Below, piece after piece: positions 1 to 11,604 of a stretch of 64,000 nt of DNA. Positions within the stretch are counted from its first letter, which is position 1, and every line of letters begins with the position of its first letter. Position numbers and translations under genes: made by a program. Source of the stretch: Limnoperna fortunei (Eukaryota > Mollusca > Bivalvia > Mytilida > Modiolidae); the NCBI GenBank assembly GCA_944474755.1, contig OX104115.1:63740648-63804647 (forward strand), given 5' to 3'. Under the pieces are notes generated by a model that made no database searches, was not told the DNA's origin, and saw only the letters and a list, made by a program, of their open reading frames with translations.

Positions 1-2
1 TA

Positions 3-520
3 TCAGGTATCTTACAATCGACTATAGATACAAAGTTAGGTTGTGCGCTGCTGCAAGATGGTAGAATGGAATTTTCCTGATTAAATACAGACCGTTTCAG
101 AGGATGGTTCCCAAGATTCCAACATCAGTTTACAACCAAACGCAGCCGTTTGATATAGCATATATCCATGACAACAGCACAATTGCTGTAACTGGATCGG
201 ATTACCAACACATCGGTATAATTGATGTAGAAAGCAAGAAGGTCAAAGAAACTATTCCAGTGAAATCTTACAATGACGGCATAGTAAGCAGGAACAACAC
301 ATTGATTTATTGTGCTTGGGACCATGGTCTACGGATAAATACACCTGCCTATGTATGTTTGGTGACAACCTTTACTACACAAACATTGACACGCTATGAC
401 ATGTCTACTAATCATGTATTGGTGGCAAACATAAACAATAAATCGAGTAAAACATGTTGCAGTGACATTATATTGAATATCGTTGATTATTGGTTGTTTC
501 GATTTGTATTGACTCGATAA
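3..520 (+). pseudogene. Fragment of NHL-repeat beta-propeller (TRIM2/3/71-like)
   Basis: Seen: three reading frames carry successive pieces of one propeller. Frame 3 at 3-80 reads a strand ending LLQDGRMEFS. The 104-520 frame then gives FDIAYIHDNSTIAVTGSD, a VDI-like strand (IGIIDVESKKVKETI), and LIYCAWDHGLRI. Near 355-405 a third frame gives GDNLYYTNIDTL before the earlier frame resumes with YDMSTNHVLVANIN. Known: bivalve genomes hold very many TRIM/NHL proteins with the pattern 'FDI-x-STIA-TG ... I-IVDI ... LIYC-GIR'. Inference: a C-terminal piece of such a gene, broken by at least two frameshifts and without RING or B-box in view. It could continue left of the window. Confidence 0.7.
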
Positions 521-946
521 CTCGGTTTTGTCTTAGCTATAATGTGTTTCTATTATAAAATTGTATCCACTCAAAATATTTTATTTCCTCTGATGTCGTG
601 ATAATTAAAGAAATTCTCAAGTAGAGCAACACATTTTTATTGCGCAGGATCCAGGTAATCTCAACACTACGTATTATGTAATACAAAAATAAGCTATAAG
701 CAACAGACGATCACCGGGGCGTGGCTACATCCGGCCCGCAGTGAGACTCGGTGTTGGCAGAAAACAAATTTAGACCACGTGACATTTTGTTTCAAAAGAA
801 AGGATATCGATCAGTATATAGTGTGCGATTGTTGACTCTTGGTATTGGAATGGAAGCTTAATTCGATGACTCGTGGCGTCATATCTCTGTATAAAGTCAG
901 ATCTAATTTCAGGGTTCGCGTTTGTAGTCATATGTAGGGTTTTGTT
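455..946 (+). repeat. Dispersed duplication, intact copy
   Basis: Shares long stretches with 4153-4522 (for example CAAGTAGAGCAACACATTTT and ATTATGTAATACAA) and, continuing without a gap here, with 5863-6045 (ATATCGATCAG, TGTGCGATTGTTGACTC, GTATAAAGTCAG). No gene is seen in it. Confidence 0.75.
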
Positions 947-988
947 TCGTGTGTTGTCATTTTGTGTGTGTGTGGGGGGGGGGGGGGG

Positions 989-1210
989 GCCTCAGTGGCC
1001 GCGTGGTTAAGGTATTTCGTCTACTATTGATCACGTGGTCTGCCAAAACTAAGATTGCGGGTTCGATTCTCACTGCAGGTAGGATGTACTCGACTCCAAT
1101 CTTACTTGACAAGGATTGCCAGTTTTCTTACCACAGGTCGGGCGTTTTCTCCGGGTACTCCGGCTTCCTTCCCCAATACAAACGCCATGATATAGCTGAA
1201 ACAAATTGTT
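989..1210 (+). mobile_element. tRNA-derived SINE, copy 1
   Basis: Head GGCCTCAGTGGCCGCGTGGT carries an A-box-like segment, GGGTTCGATTCT is a B box, then a conserved body (TTTCTCCGGGTACTCCGGCT, CCATGATATAGCTGAA). It lies directly behind a GT/poly-G run (952-988). The family resembles the V-/Meta-SINE elements described from molluscs; I did not verify which. ORFs through it are SINE translations, not genes. Confidence 0.85.
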
Positions 1211-1289
1211 TACCCTTGACAGGTTGTCTTCTCTGGGACAGAGCCCTCGAGAATACAACCTACCTCGGGTAAACAAATTGAATGTTTAC

Positions 1290-1400
1290 ATTGTATGGAG
1301 GCAACGATTGTATAGCGTCTCACCAATAAAAGCAGTGACAGTAGTATTATGTGTAGCGTTTTAGTCAAGCCAAAAAAACCACACACACACAAGGAGGTTA
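1290..1400 (-). repeat. Dispersed repeat, minus copy
   Basis: Its reverse complement matches 12203-12290 (CCTAACCTCC ... CACTGCTTTTATTGGTGAGACG). Function unknown. Confidence 0.6.
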
Positions 1401-1544
1401 GGAGAAAGCCAATATGTACAACTATGTCTGGTTTTTAATTTATTTTACAAATATTGTTAGGATAAATAAAATATATTACCGCCTCAACACATTTTCGTTT
1501 GTAATCTCCTTTGCTGTAGCTCGTGCCCTTCACAATAAATAGGC

Positions 1545-1855
1545 TACATATATGCTTGTTTTCATGTTGTCCTTATCTGCACAAAAGGTTAATTATCTCC
1601 CCTGTTATTACCACTATCCTACATAATAAATCAACTTAATTTGTTTTTATGTTGTCCTTACCTGTACATTAAGTGAAGTATCTCCCTTGTTATAGTCGTT
1701 AACCTACATAATAAACGGCTGCTTATTTTCACGTTATCCTTTTTGTACATTACGTGAATTATCTCCCTGGTTAAAGTCATTATCCTACATAATAAATAAC
1801 CGATTTGTTTTTATGTTGTCCTTATCTGTACCTGAGGTAAATTTTTTCCCCATGT
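1545..1855. repeat. Degenerate ~85-bp tandem repeat, about four units
   Basis: Each unit has TTTTATGTTGTCCTTATCTG, then a run like AATTATCTCCCTGTTAT and ATCCTACATAATAAAT. The same family occurs inverted at 11605-11865 and as a fragment near 6105-6165. Confidence 0.7.
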
Positions 1856-2051
1856 TGCACATATGTCCCTGAGATTGATAAAACAATCTTGAATCTTGAA
1901 TCTTGAAAATGTTTTATTACCAAAACGTCTACTCGCAAAATAGACATTTAATTAAGGAACAGAGATTAAGGGGTCCGTTAAAGGGTATGAAGTTTTTATC
2001 TTACCTGTAAGTTACCTGTAAAATAATTCATATTGTATCATAAATTTTTTT

Positions 2052-2357
2052 TTGTTTGAATGGTGTTTTAACGCGACTTTCAGCAATTTTTCAGCTATGT
2101 CATGGCGTCCAGTTTTTATTGGGGGAGGAAGCCGGAGTACCCGGAGAAAACCCCGACCTGCGGTAGGAAAACTGGCAATCCTTGTCAATAAGATTGGAGT
2201 CGAGTATACCCTGCCTGCAGTGAGAATCGAACTTGCAATCTCAGTGTTGACAGACCACGTGATCAATAGTTGACGAACTACCTTGACCACTCGGCCACCG
2301 AGGCCCCTGTGATCAATAGAAGACGATCTACCTTAACCACTCGGCCACCGAGGCCCC
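2052..2357 (-). mobile_element. SINE copy 2 with duplicated head
   Basis: Near full-length minus-strand copy: tail at 2052, body GGGGGAGGAAGCCGGAGTAC, B box GAGAATCGAA, head CCACTCGGCCACCGAGGCCC. The ~50 bp head segment occurs twice in tandem (2257-2307 and 2308-2357), so two A boxes precede one body. Confidence 0.85.
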
Positions 2358-2996
2358 GTATAATAAATGAACTATGAATGCTATTTCATTTGGCAAAAAA
2401 AAAAATTCTTTAAATTAATAAGATTTAGTTTTTTTTTGTTTCTTTACAATTAAAATTATGTTGAACAGAAAATTTAATTAAATATATAAGCAATTTATAC
2501 CTTAAACTGTACAATTATGCATAAAATATTAAATAAATCACAAATTTGAGTAACTAATTATTTTAATAAAAATGATGTTGATTAAATCGTGACAACATAT
2601 CAGAATGTCATCTGTTGAGCAGCCCGGGCCTTTTTCTATGCTCAAAATGCCACAAGTAGCGTCGAGGGATGATGGCACAGTAAAATAAAGAAAATGACTC
2701 AACATGCGCACCCAAAATTTTTCACAGCAATACAACTTTTCAAAGATATACAGAACTCTAACAAACTACATAGAATTCAACTTGCTGAAGGGGGAACCAC
2801 TAGAACAAAAGCCTAGATGTACCTGAACATCGAAAGACGTCCTGTAACAATCTTTTTTTGACCGCCATTAATTTCTACTGGGGTAGTGGTATATTACCAA
2901 TATCCATCATCCAGTTACACCTTACATATCATTTTAGAAATCATAAATATTACTGTAAAAGCCAGCTATATTTTTTTAGATTTAAAACCAACGATA

Positions 2997-3055
<59 letters not shown>

Positions 3056-4152
3056 TTCTAATCGCGTTCGCTGTTTGGATTTACATCGTCAGCATACACA
3101 GACAATCTTGAATTTAATTTCTAAACTGAACGTATCCCTCTGTTTCTTTGAAGAGAAACATTGAGAAATATAAACAAATAACAAATTAAGGTGATTAAGC
3201 ATTTAAAAATAATACGGATAACAATTTGTGAAGTGGATTCCGGTAAATGACAGTTTGGGTAATACATTTTTCACGATCATAAGGGGCTTCATAGAGACAA
3301 ATACTTTTATTAGTATCACCTCAAAATGTATCACAATAAAATAATTATAACAAGTCTAAAACCTTATTATATACAAAAGAGCCACTCTAAAAAAGAGTTA
3401 TGAGCGACTATTATACAAAATTAAAATAATTTTTCAAGGAGTTATATTTTCAGATGCAGCTATACATTCTCTTTTTCAAGTTTTTTCGGTATAAAATTTC
3501 AATTTGTAGGATAAATGTACAACGTCAAAAAATATTAAGTTTATTTGTACTTGGGCAATTCATATTGTGTGCGTGGCTAAAACATACAGAAAGAAATTCC
3601 AAAACTACATTGGTTACATTCGATACTCGAAGGGCAGATATCGGTTGAGGGTGCATTCATATTTCAACAGGAGTGTATAGTCATAATGTTATAAAGCATT
3701 TTAATTGTATGTATTTAGAATAAAGAAATGTTTCTTGATAAAGTGTATTATTACAATGTTTTACCTGCATTTTTTCTGTCTTTGAAACAATGTTAAAGTA
3801 TAAATCCCATGTAATTTGCCCTTCTGGATAACTGAAATTTCCATCAATTAATTGTCAAAATACTTTAAGAATTTACCATGCTTTGTGTTAGACTTATATT
3901 CACTTTAAAAAAATGTCCGAGAGACTCGAAACGTAAATGTATCAATAGTTAGCGAGATTCATTAAAAAGAGTACGTCTCAAAGATGCGCTATATGGATTA
4001 AACACAACTGCACATTATGTTAAAAACTGCTGTATTCAGTGCTAAATACATGATAATAAGTTTGTTCAATTATCACATGCAGGGAGCTGTTTTTATCATC
4101 TTTATTTGTCTTGTCATTTTTCATTCTTGGTTTCGCGAGTAAAATATTTGCC
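2358..4152. repeat. (TA)n microsatellite in gene-free AT-rich DNA
   Basis: A pure TA run occupies about 2998-3053. On both sides I see only AT-rich sequence with short chance ORFs; no splice-consistent exons or domain matches were recognised. Confidence 0.6.
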
Positions 4153-4522
4153 AGTGACATAACATTGGACCTCGTTGATTAGTTTATTGTTCGATCTCTA
4201 TTGACTCGATAGCTCGGCTATGTCGTTATAATTTTCTATTCCCGTCATTTTCTCTATACATTGCTTTCTTAGCTTAGATTTGTTCTTTAATTGAATTTTA
4301 TCCAATCCAAAAATTTAATCTACTCTGATGTTGTGGTAATTGAAACAATTCTCAAGTAGAGCAACACATTTTTGATCACAAAGTTTTAATGGCGCTGGAT
4401 CCCAGTTATCTCGATATTACATATTATGTAATACAATAATCAGCTGTAGTCAATTAACAGACGGTCGAGCGGGCGTAGCTACATCCTGCTCATAGTGAGA
4501 CTAAGTGTTGACATAAAACTAA
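4153..4522 (+). repeat. Dispersed duplication, second copy, left part
   Basis: Matches 455-775. The match stops at ACATAAAACTAA and resumes near 5863 with GGAACTAAGGCC. The shared AACTAA (4517-4522 and 5863-5868) looks like a target duplication around an insert. Confidence 0.7.
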
Positions 4523-4614
4523 TTAATAAATCAATAATAACAGTATAATAAATCAAAACATATTTATATATGAGAGCACGTGTATTAATAGATGTTATTC
4601 CAAATACGTTATAT

Positions 4615-4800
4615 GGGCCTCGGTGGCCAAGTGGTTAAATCTCGACTCATTATTGACAAAGATTGCCAGTTTTCCAACTGAAGGTCGGGGTTTTCTCCGA
4701 ATACTCAGTTTCGTCCGAAAATAAAAACTGGACGGCATTATATGACTAAAAAATTGATAAAAGTAGCGTTAAACACTACCCAAACAAACAAACAAACAAA
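4615..4800 (+). mobile_element. SINE copy 3, internally deleted
   Basis: Head GGGCCTCGGTGGCCAAGTGG is joined directly to the body (GACAAAGATTGCCAGTTTTC). The B box and about 90 bp are missing. It ends in (CAAA)n. Confidence 0.8.
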
Positions 4801-5365
4801 GTTCGCTTTTGTAAAAAGTATATAAAGCAATTATAAATTTGGATAAGTAAATTTTCCTTGAAAATCGTTATTGATATAAGTGTTCTGATCGTCTTATAAA
4901 TAATTGGCAAACGCGATTCTCGTCGGTCAACATGAGGTAATGTGCGATTTAATTCACATCTGAGTGTTGTAGTCGCCTTACCCTCGCGATTATTGTTACA
5001 GTGGAAACACTAGCATGCTGTCTATTTTTAATCTGGAAAAATTGTCTTATGCTCATTCACTTCGGTCCTATGGGGTATACTCCCTGAAGGTCGCGAAGAC
5101 ACTTCAATCCCGTGATCATTCATTTTCCGGAGAGGTTACAGACATACATACGCCGTTTCGTCGAAACATGAAGACGGGAAAAATCTCGGGTTCGTACCTG
5201 AAATCTATGAACAGTTTTCGAGGATCGATTCTTTCGCTCAACTGAGGAACAGCCGAAGCCGTTAGTATTCGAATCTGGGTAAGTCGAACGTCATATCCCA
5301 TGCTTTGGAGACGACGTCGACCAATTTGTACGGACACACATTTTCCATTACAGTTGATGGCACCA

Positions 5366-5784
5366 TTATAAAATAGCAGACAGTTTACAACAATCTTTCA
5401 GTGTAGCCAGATGAGACCCGAAAATAAACGAGGATCGTAACGGACGATAGACAGGATGTGGGTTAAAGCTCGTAAATCGAACTAGCATGCCTAATTCGCT
5501 TGTACGGTGACGTTGGTAAGCTACATTCCAAAGCCGAGCTAATTCTTCAACATCGTATATATGAAGGGCGTCGATGAAGATTCTATAGGCGTTGGGTCCT
5601 CTTCTTGTCAAGATGCATGAAGATCAACTGTCTGCTTTCATGTGTTTTGGCATAGGATATCTTCGGCAAGGTCTGGTGTCAAAATACTTTGTGCTACCAA
5701 ATAATACACAACCTCTTCTGTGTGTTTTTTTTCTACCAATTGAACTAAATGTCTCGGGAGCTTCTTTTGATCACGTATGTCCAT
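5366..5784 (-). pseudogene. CARD-domain fragment, caspase-2/9-like
   Basis: Seen: an ATG at 5784 opens a helical segment (MDIRDQKKLPRHLVQLVEK, then an acidic LTPDLAEDIL helix) that runs into TGA. A second frame, itself holding a TGA, then reads TRRGPNAYRIFIDALHIYD and EELARLW. Known: 'RGPxAYxxFxxAL' followed by a helix ending in a hydrophobic pair is the hallmark of the last CARD helices in initiator caspases (caspase-2, caspase-9, Dronc). Inference: the N-terminal recruitment domain of such a caspase, broken by a frameshift and an in-frame stop. Downstream frames (5116-5337) are open in places, but no p20 catalytic motif was recognised. It could also be another CARD adaptor. Confidence 0.6.
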
Positions 5785-5862
5785 GTGAGAAGTTGGCGAT
5801 GAAATGAGGGCGGGTTGTTTCTATCATCTTCCGTTTTCCACCCGTAGCTTTCTCATTGGTGG

Positions 5863-6045
5863 AACTAAGGCCATCTGACATTTTTTTATGAAGAAAGGGA
5901 TATCAATCAGTTAATATTGTGCGATGGTTGACTCATGGTATAGGATGGCCTAATTTTATGACTTATGGTTGGCGTCTGTGTATAAAAGTCAAATCTGATT
6001 GCAGTGTCGCATTTGTAGTATGTGTATAGTATATTTTAGTATGTT
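5863..6045 (+). repeat. Dispersed duplication, second copy, right part
   Basis: Matches 775-946 (GATATCAATCAG, TGTGCGATGGTTGACTCATG, TATAAAAGTCAAATCTGATT). Confidence 0.7.
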
Positions 6046-6540
6046 GTCATTTTTTGCGTGGACTACGACTGTAGGAACATATGGTGGTGTGTTTGTGAAG
6101 AGAGGATAAAGACTTTAACAAGGGAGAAAATTCACCTCAGGTACAGATAAGGACAATAAAAAATAACAAAAATGATCTACTTAGCACAGGGAAAGTCTAT
6201 ACTAACGGGACATGTCACTCCTAATTAAACCTATATTACAGTTCGATATTTCTGTGCCATGGCTGAAATTTGACGTATCCGCTCCGTTCCGTTTCCGGAA
6301 TTAACATTCCGCTGTTTTATTGATAGTGTGCTTGGAATTTTTTCTCTCTCGAAATTGGTTATTTCACGAAAATATAGTACAATAATAGTAAGTATTTATT
6401 TTTTATAGTTTATTATTCACTTATGAATTATGATTTCGTCAAATTACATGTTGTCATTCCACATTTAGCCAGAAAACAATACGAAAATGTTGTTGTCTAA
6501 CATGTGCGTAATATCGTAGCGGTTTTTTCCTTCAATCAAC

Positions 6541-7131
6541 CCCATTTTAGAATGGGATAACTTCATCACCCTTTTGTGTGATCACAACAAACCTCGGTTT
6601 TTATGAAAATTTATAGATACTCCTGTGTAATAGACTGCTTAAAGTAGGTTTTATGTGCTTTTTTGCATGAATTTGGATGATTGGAAATTTGTTTATATTT
6701 TGGAACACCGGTCCCCATCTTGGCAACATACACCGACCATACACCCATTTTAGAATGGGATAACTTCATCACCCTTTTGTGTGATCACAACAAACATTGG
6801 TTTTTATGAAAATTTATAGATACTCCTGTGTAATAGACTGCTTAAAGTAGGTTTTATGTGTTTTTTGCATGAATTTGGATGATTGGAAATTTGTTTATAT
6901 TTTTGGAACACCGGTCCCCATCTTGGCAATATACACCGACCATACACCCATTTTAGAATGGGATAACTTCATCACCCTTTTGTGTGATCACAACAAACCT
7001 TGTTTTTTATGAAAATTTATAGATACTCCTGTGTAATAGACCGCTTAAAGTAGGTTTTATGTGTTTTTGCATGAATTTGGATGATTGGAAATTTGTTTAT
7101 ATTTTGGAACACCGGTCCTCATCTTGGCTTC
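6541..7131. repeat. Three tandem ~205-bp units
   Basis: Units start near 6541, 6741 and 6947 and are almost identical. Each opens with the perfect hairpin CCCATTTTAGAATGGG, followed by GATAACTTCATCACCC, and closes with GGAACACCGGTCC. High identity suggests recent amplification. No coding content. Confidence 0.9.
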
Positions 7132-7160
7132 ATACACCAAGGACAGTTTATACTAACGGG

Positions 7161-7686
7161 GCGGTTTAGTGCCAAATTGCCGAATCCCAAATAGCCGATT
7201 CCCAGATTGCCGCGTCCAATTAGCCGATTCCCAGTTTGCCGATTCATTGATATTTTACCATTAAAGAAAATATTTTGTTTAAGTTCAATAACTTAAATGC
7301 AATTTTTTTTTTAAATTTCTTTGTTACATTTTCTCAATCACTAATTATTTAATATTAATTCAAAAAAATTACGACCGAAGCTGATAATTTATAATTGCGA
7401 AAGATTGCCTAAATTAAGCACCGATAATTGTCGATAAAGTTCAGTAACTGACTTGATTTTTCTCAGCTTATCATATTTGTTGTCCCAAGCAGATACTTTA
7501 TAATTTTATAAGCCGATAATTCCTTTTACTTAAATTATTTAATTTACATAATTAATTTTCCTAAAAACACAGAGCTCTCGATACAATTCTATTTACACCA
7601 TTTGGATTGTTCTTAATTGGTTTAATAATATGTAATCGACAATCTGGGAATCGGCAATTTGGGATTCGGCAAACTGGAATGCACCC
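7161..7686. mobile_element. Non-autonomous TIR element (MITE-like)
   Basis: Left end has TTGCCGAATCCCAAATAGCC then GATTCCCAGATTGCC. The right end (7638-7676) is its inverted counterpart, GACAATCTGGGAATCGGC then AATTTGGGATTCGGC. AACGGG flanks both sides (7155-7160 and 7687-7692), fitting a 6-bp target duplication. A related empty-site sequence, TATACTAACGGGACATGT, is present at about 6194. The interior is AT-rich and non-coding. Confidence 0.75.
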
Positions 7687-7692
7687 AACGGG

Positions 7693-9223
7693 ACATGTGA
7701 CTGGCGTTTTCGGCAAAACTTCTAGGACACGAACGCAGAGCTAGCACTTCGGTCGGAAATTTTCGTATCTAGAATTGAGTCACACACGGCTGGCTTTAGT
7801 TTCGAACTTTGTTAAAATGTAATCGTGTTCGGTACTGTATGATATGATTTCGGTTTTTTTAAATACATTATTTACGATTTTCTAGTGTTTTTCCGTGCGT
7901 TCATTATGTTTATATGCAATAAAAAAATTTCATGTCAGATCGGATTATTATAATTATAAATTTATAAATTTCTATTCACCTTAATCGTGTAATTAAACTA
8001 AAACAACTTTCCCAATTAACATTTTATTGAATTTCTCTTCAGCTTTGAATGTTTTCTTACATATATCTTTAAATACTTTATTTGTAAGGCAAAAAGAATA
8101 CAATTCTTTGATAATGATAAAGAAAAAAAATAAACAAAAACACAAGCCACTGTATAATTATTAACATGTCAGGTAAACACACTTGTCAGGTAAACCCAGT
8201 AGAAATTACAGGATGATATTGCAAACAGTAATTAACTAATCAACTAATTAATAACATTTTTTGTCTGCCTAACACCACGAGGTGCAACCAAGGCAATCTG
8301 TATAATTATAAACCTGTCAGGTAAAAAATGTAGGAATTACAGGATGTTATAACAGTAATAAACTAACAAAGTACCTGACAGTTACATTGCTAAACTAAAG
8401 GTTTTGGGTGATCAACAATAAAAAACTGCCACAAAGTGCCAAAAATCTAGCTTTCAAGTTAATTTATCATTGTCGATGAAGTCAATTCTATTGGAATGAA
8501 TGAGTATTCTTAGGTTACTATGCCTTCTATGCTTCTACTCAATAGAAATAAACTTTTAGTCAAATTTTAAATGTACGTGTCACTGTTGATATTAAATGCT
8601 TTTGAAAACAAGGATGAAACAGAGTTATCTTTCTTGAGTTGCCAGATAAAGTCCAATTTAATACCTTTTCATGGCCAATATCTTACTACAAACAGTCTTA
8701 AACATAAGCACAGGTGTCATAAAATACAAGAGAATTCTTAAAATGAAGATTTGTAGGTTTATAAACATGTACTCTTCTTAAACCGTGCAATACACGGTTT
8801 ATTGCATTAAAATATTATCAACAGAGGTCGTGGTCTTGTTTTGTCAAATATAAACATGTGTGACATTTTTTCATAGATCCAAAGGTAATGGAAATGTGGT
8901 ACATATATTTAATTTGTGTCCTGCATTCTCAGTTTCTTGGTAATTTGATAATATTTTTTTATAAAATCATCGATATAAATCAGCTGTTTCATGTGAGAAC
9001 ATCGGACAAATCATTAGCATCATTTGAAAAATTCTGGCACTGTAACGCCTTTCAAGACACAAATGTACTAAATCTCCATTCCATGTGTACCTCCATATTA
9101 TTCTATATTATAGCTATGTAAGTTAGTATTACTCTATTGTTACTTAATTATACTTTATATTATGTATTTTTTTTATTTCTCTGTACCTATTTGGTTTATG
9201 AGAATAAAGATATATATAGTGTA
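7693..9223. other. Gene-free stretch with a degenerate duplication
   Basis: AT-rich. Two related segments within about 8165-8390 share CTGTCAGGTAAA and AATTACAGGATG. No gene recognised; a 77-codon ORF at 8888-9121 has no recognisable features. Confidence 0.5.
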
Positions 9224-10019
9224 GGACAAAATCCCCCCCCCCCGGACAAAATCCCTTCCGTGTAATTTAGCATAGGCGGACAAAATCCCCCGCGTTAAAT
9301 TTACAAGGCGGACAAAATCCCCCTGTAAAATTTTCAAGGCGGACAAAATCCCTCCCGAATATGATTTTTTAAAATGCATGTTTTTTTAAATGTTCACACC
9401 GTACCGTCTCGTACATATATAGATAAACCTTAAAAAATGACCTTATATTTTACTCAAAAATACCCCAGATTTTTAATTACTTAACAATAATAATTGTTTG
9501 TCTCATTTGCAGTGCTTAATTGGTGGCTTGTTAATTAATATGTTTATGATCTAACGAATATCGCTTACTTGAGCAAAACATTCTCTATATCTTATAGAAA
9601 ATTGAAACGGGTATGGCTTTTACTAATAAGTTAAAATTTAGTAAAATAATGGTATAATTTAGTTCAATAACTTGAATTGTTTTTTCGGTAAGTAATAATT
9701 AAAGGGATCAAATGGCGCGGTTCCTTTATTAACACATGTCGTACAACACAAACCATATCGACTCGATGCGTTTCAGTGAAAAAAATAATAACCATGTTTT
9801 AATCTTTGTCTCAATCATCATTTCAAGTACCAAGTAAAAAACTATAAAACACGATGCACAATACTTATCGATATTACCATAATCCGATTCGGGAGGGAAT
9901 TTGTCCGCCTTGAAAAATTTTCAGGGGGATTTTGTCCGCCTTGTAAATTTAATGAGGGGGATTTTGTCCGCCTATGCTTAAATACACGGAAGGGATTTTG
10001 TCCGGGGTGATTTTGTCCG
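9224..10019. mobile_element. Fold-back element with sub-repeated arms
   Basis: Left arm 9224-9361 and right arm 9887-10019 are inverted copies. Each arm contains five spaced copies of GGACAAAATCCC (or its complement), separated by AAATTTACAAGGC-like spacers in the same order. The ~525 bp interior is AT-rich without an ORF. No clear target duplication was found. Structure resembles fold-back/TIR elements with iterated transposase-binding sites; that role is inference. Confidence 0.8.
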
Positions 10020-10439
10020 TCCCCCGTAACGCCTAACAGAACATCAATATGACGTATATATATATTTTTGTTTAAATCAATTTCCAAGCAGAAAAACACT
10101 GGCAAAATACCTGTCATCCACCTCGATTTCACACAATTTTATTGACAAGAAACCTGCCATTTTAATGCATTAGACAGAGGTAAGCTAGGAGTCAAATGGT
10201 CTAATAGGCAGTTCTCGAGGGTTTCCTGCTATAACAAGGATGACACCAAAATATTATATATATTTCTTTTCTATATACATGACACTTTCCACTGACACTT
10301 CAAATATTTATTGCATTTCATTTATCATAGATGTGAGTAAACTGCAACTGGACCATACTACTATACTAAGAAATTTCAGGGGGACATTCGAAACTAAACT
10401 ACAAAACCGTGTCTTGCTACCAAAGCCTATGTGTTATTT

Positions 10440-11560
10440 AGGAAATTGTTAACAGAAGAGATAAAAATACTTTTGATGCACATCATCAGTTCGCCGCCGA
10501 TTTATTCTACATTCTTCACGCGTTTGTCATAAAGATTTGATAATAATTTTACGGGACGCATTTTAAAGGATGTTTATATCTATGTTACAGAGGTTATTTT
10601 TTATGTTCTTTGCAATTATAATATATCATGTTGTAATGCGTCAAAGCTTTAAGTCAATATTTTGTTCAAATCACACATGAACAGCGTGTACGTTAGACCC
10701 AATAGTGTCAGTAGCTGTACTTTTAATGCGTTGCTTAAAAGCTGTATTATAATCAAACGTTCCGAACCTTGAATATGTTTTTTTCTTTATGCATTTGCTT
10801 CAATGCAAAATACAGATCATCTCGACAATATGGTACATGTAATTATAAGACGATAATCTCAATATTAGATTGGATTAAAAATTGTAAACGTGTAGAGGAC
10901 AAGATAAGCATAAATAATCACAGTTTGTTTTTATGTAACATAAAAGCTTGCGTAGCAAACATCTCGGATTTTCAATCACACACTTTCTGAGGGCTATGTA
11001 ATGAACATTCGCTTAGAAAGCATTGAAATTTCCCCATAAGGTTCTATTTAAAGCGTAGTCCTAAGGTTGTGGCTAGTTTGAATTGGCGATTTTCAAAATT
11101 TGCGCAAATGTTATCTTTTGTCATTTATTGAATCACATATATATACTTGAATTAAAACTAATATTCACGTGGTTCAATTAAATTATTGACATATCATTTA
11201 TTATTGAATCTTATAAATGTCGGCATACTCCAGAATTGTATACACAAATAGCCTTTTAGTCTGGTTTCCGATTTTTCAACGCTACGCTCATCAATAGAGC
11301 TATCACCGAAAGACACAGTACCAGGATGAAATGGTCTCATTGTATTATTAACTTCCGTGAATAGAATACTAAAACACAATTTATTATTACACGAAAATCT
11401 GATATCAATCAAGCATTTTTGCAGTCGAACCTCATAATTATATCATCTTGAATTTTCACTCAAGTTAAATGATTCTGTTCATTTATGGTAACTTAGTGTA
11501 CTTCGAAATATTTTCTCTTTTATCCATCGTTAGCAACGAAAGTGAATACAAATATTGATA
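10440..11560. repeat. Duplicated ~1.1-kb segment, copy A
   Basis: Collinear with 55940-57560: TCGCCGCCGA, CTATGTTACAGAGGTT, AGTCAATATTTTGTTCAAAT, GAATATGTTTTTTTCTTT, TTTGCGCAAATG, ATTAACTTCCG and CAAGCATTTTTGCAGTC occur in the same order. Short ORFs here (10769-10990 plus, 11194-11412 minus) match no family I know. Confidence 0.8.
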
Positions 11561-11604
11561 ATAACTAGTTTTAGATATAGACAGGAATGAAAACAAGCAG
11601 TCTA

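Larger units (their letters stand above)
4523..5862. mobile_element. 1.34-kb insert splitting the duplication
   Basis: Sequence absent from the intact copy at 455-946. It contains a truncated SINE (4615-4800) and a CARD-like coding remnant on the minus strand (5366-5784). No transposase, terminal inverted repeats or poly-A were found, so the mechanism is open: retrocopy, gene-capturing transposon, or ectopic repair. Confidence 0.45.

Noticed and set aside
949..1272. 107-residue ORF, and similar ORFs at 2012-2290, 12404-12789, 35534-35743 and 46157-46423
   Set aside because: All are translations of the SINE family in various frames.
2858..3061. ORF ending in YIYIYI
   Set aside because: Translation of the (TA)n microsatellite.
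5015..5245. 76-residue plus-strand ORF next to the CARD remnant
   Set aside because: The strand of the CARD is minus; the plus ORF has no motif. A caspase p20 remnant was sought on the minus strand here and not found.
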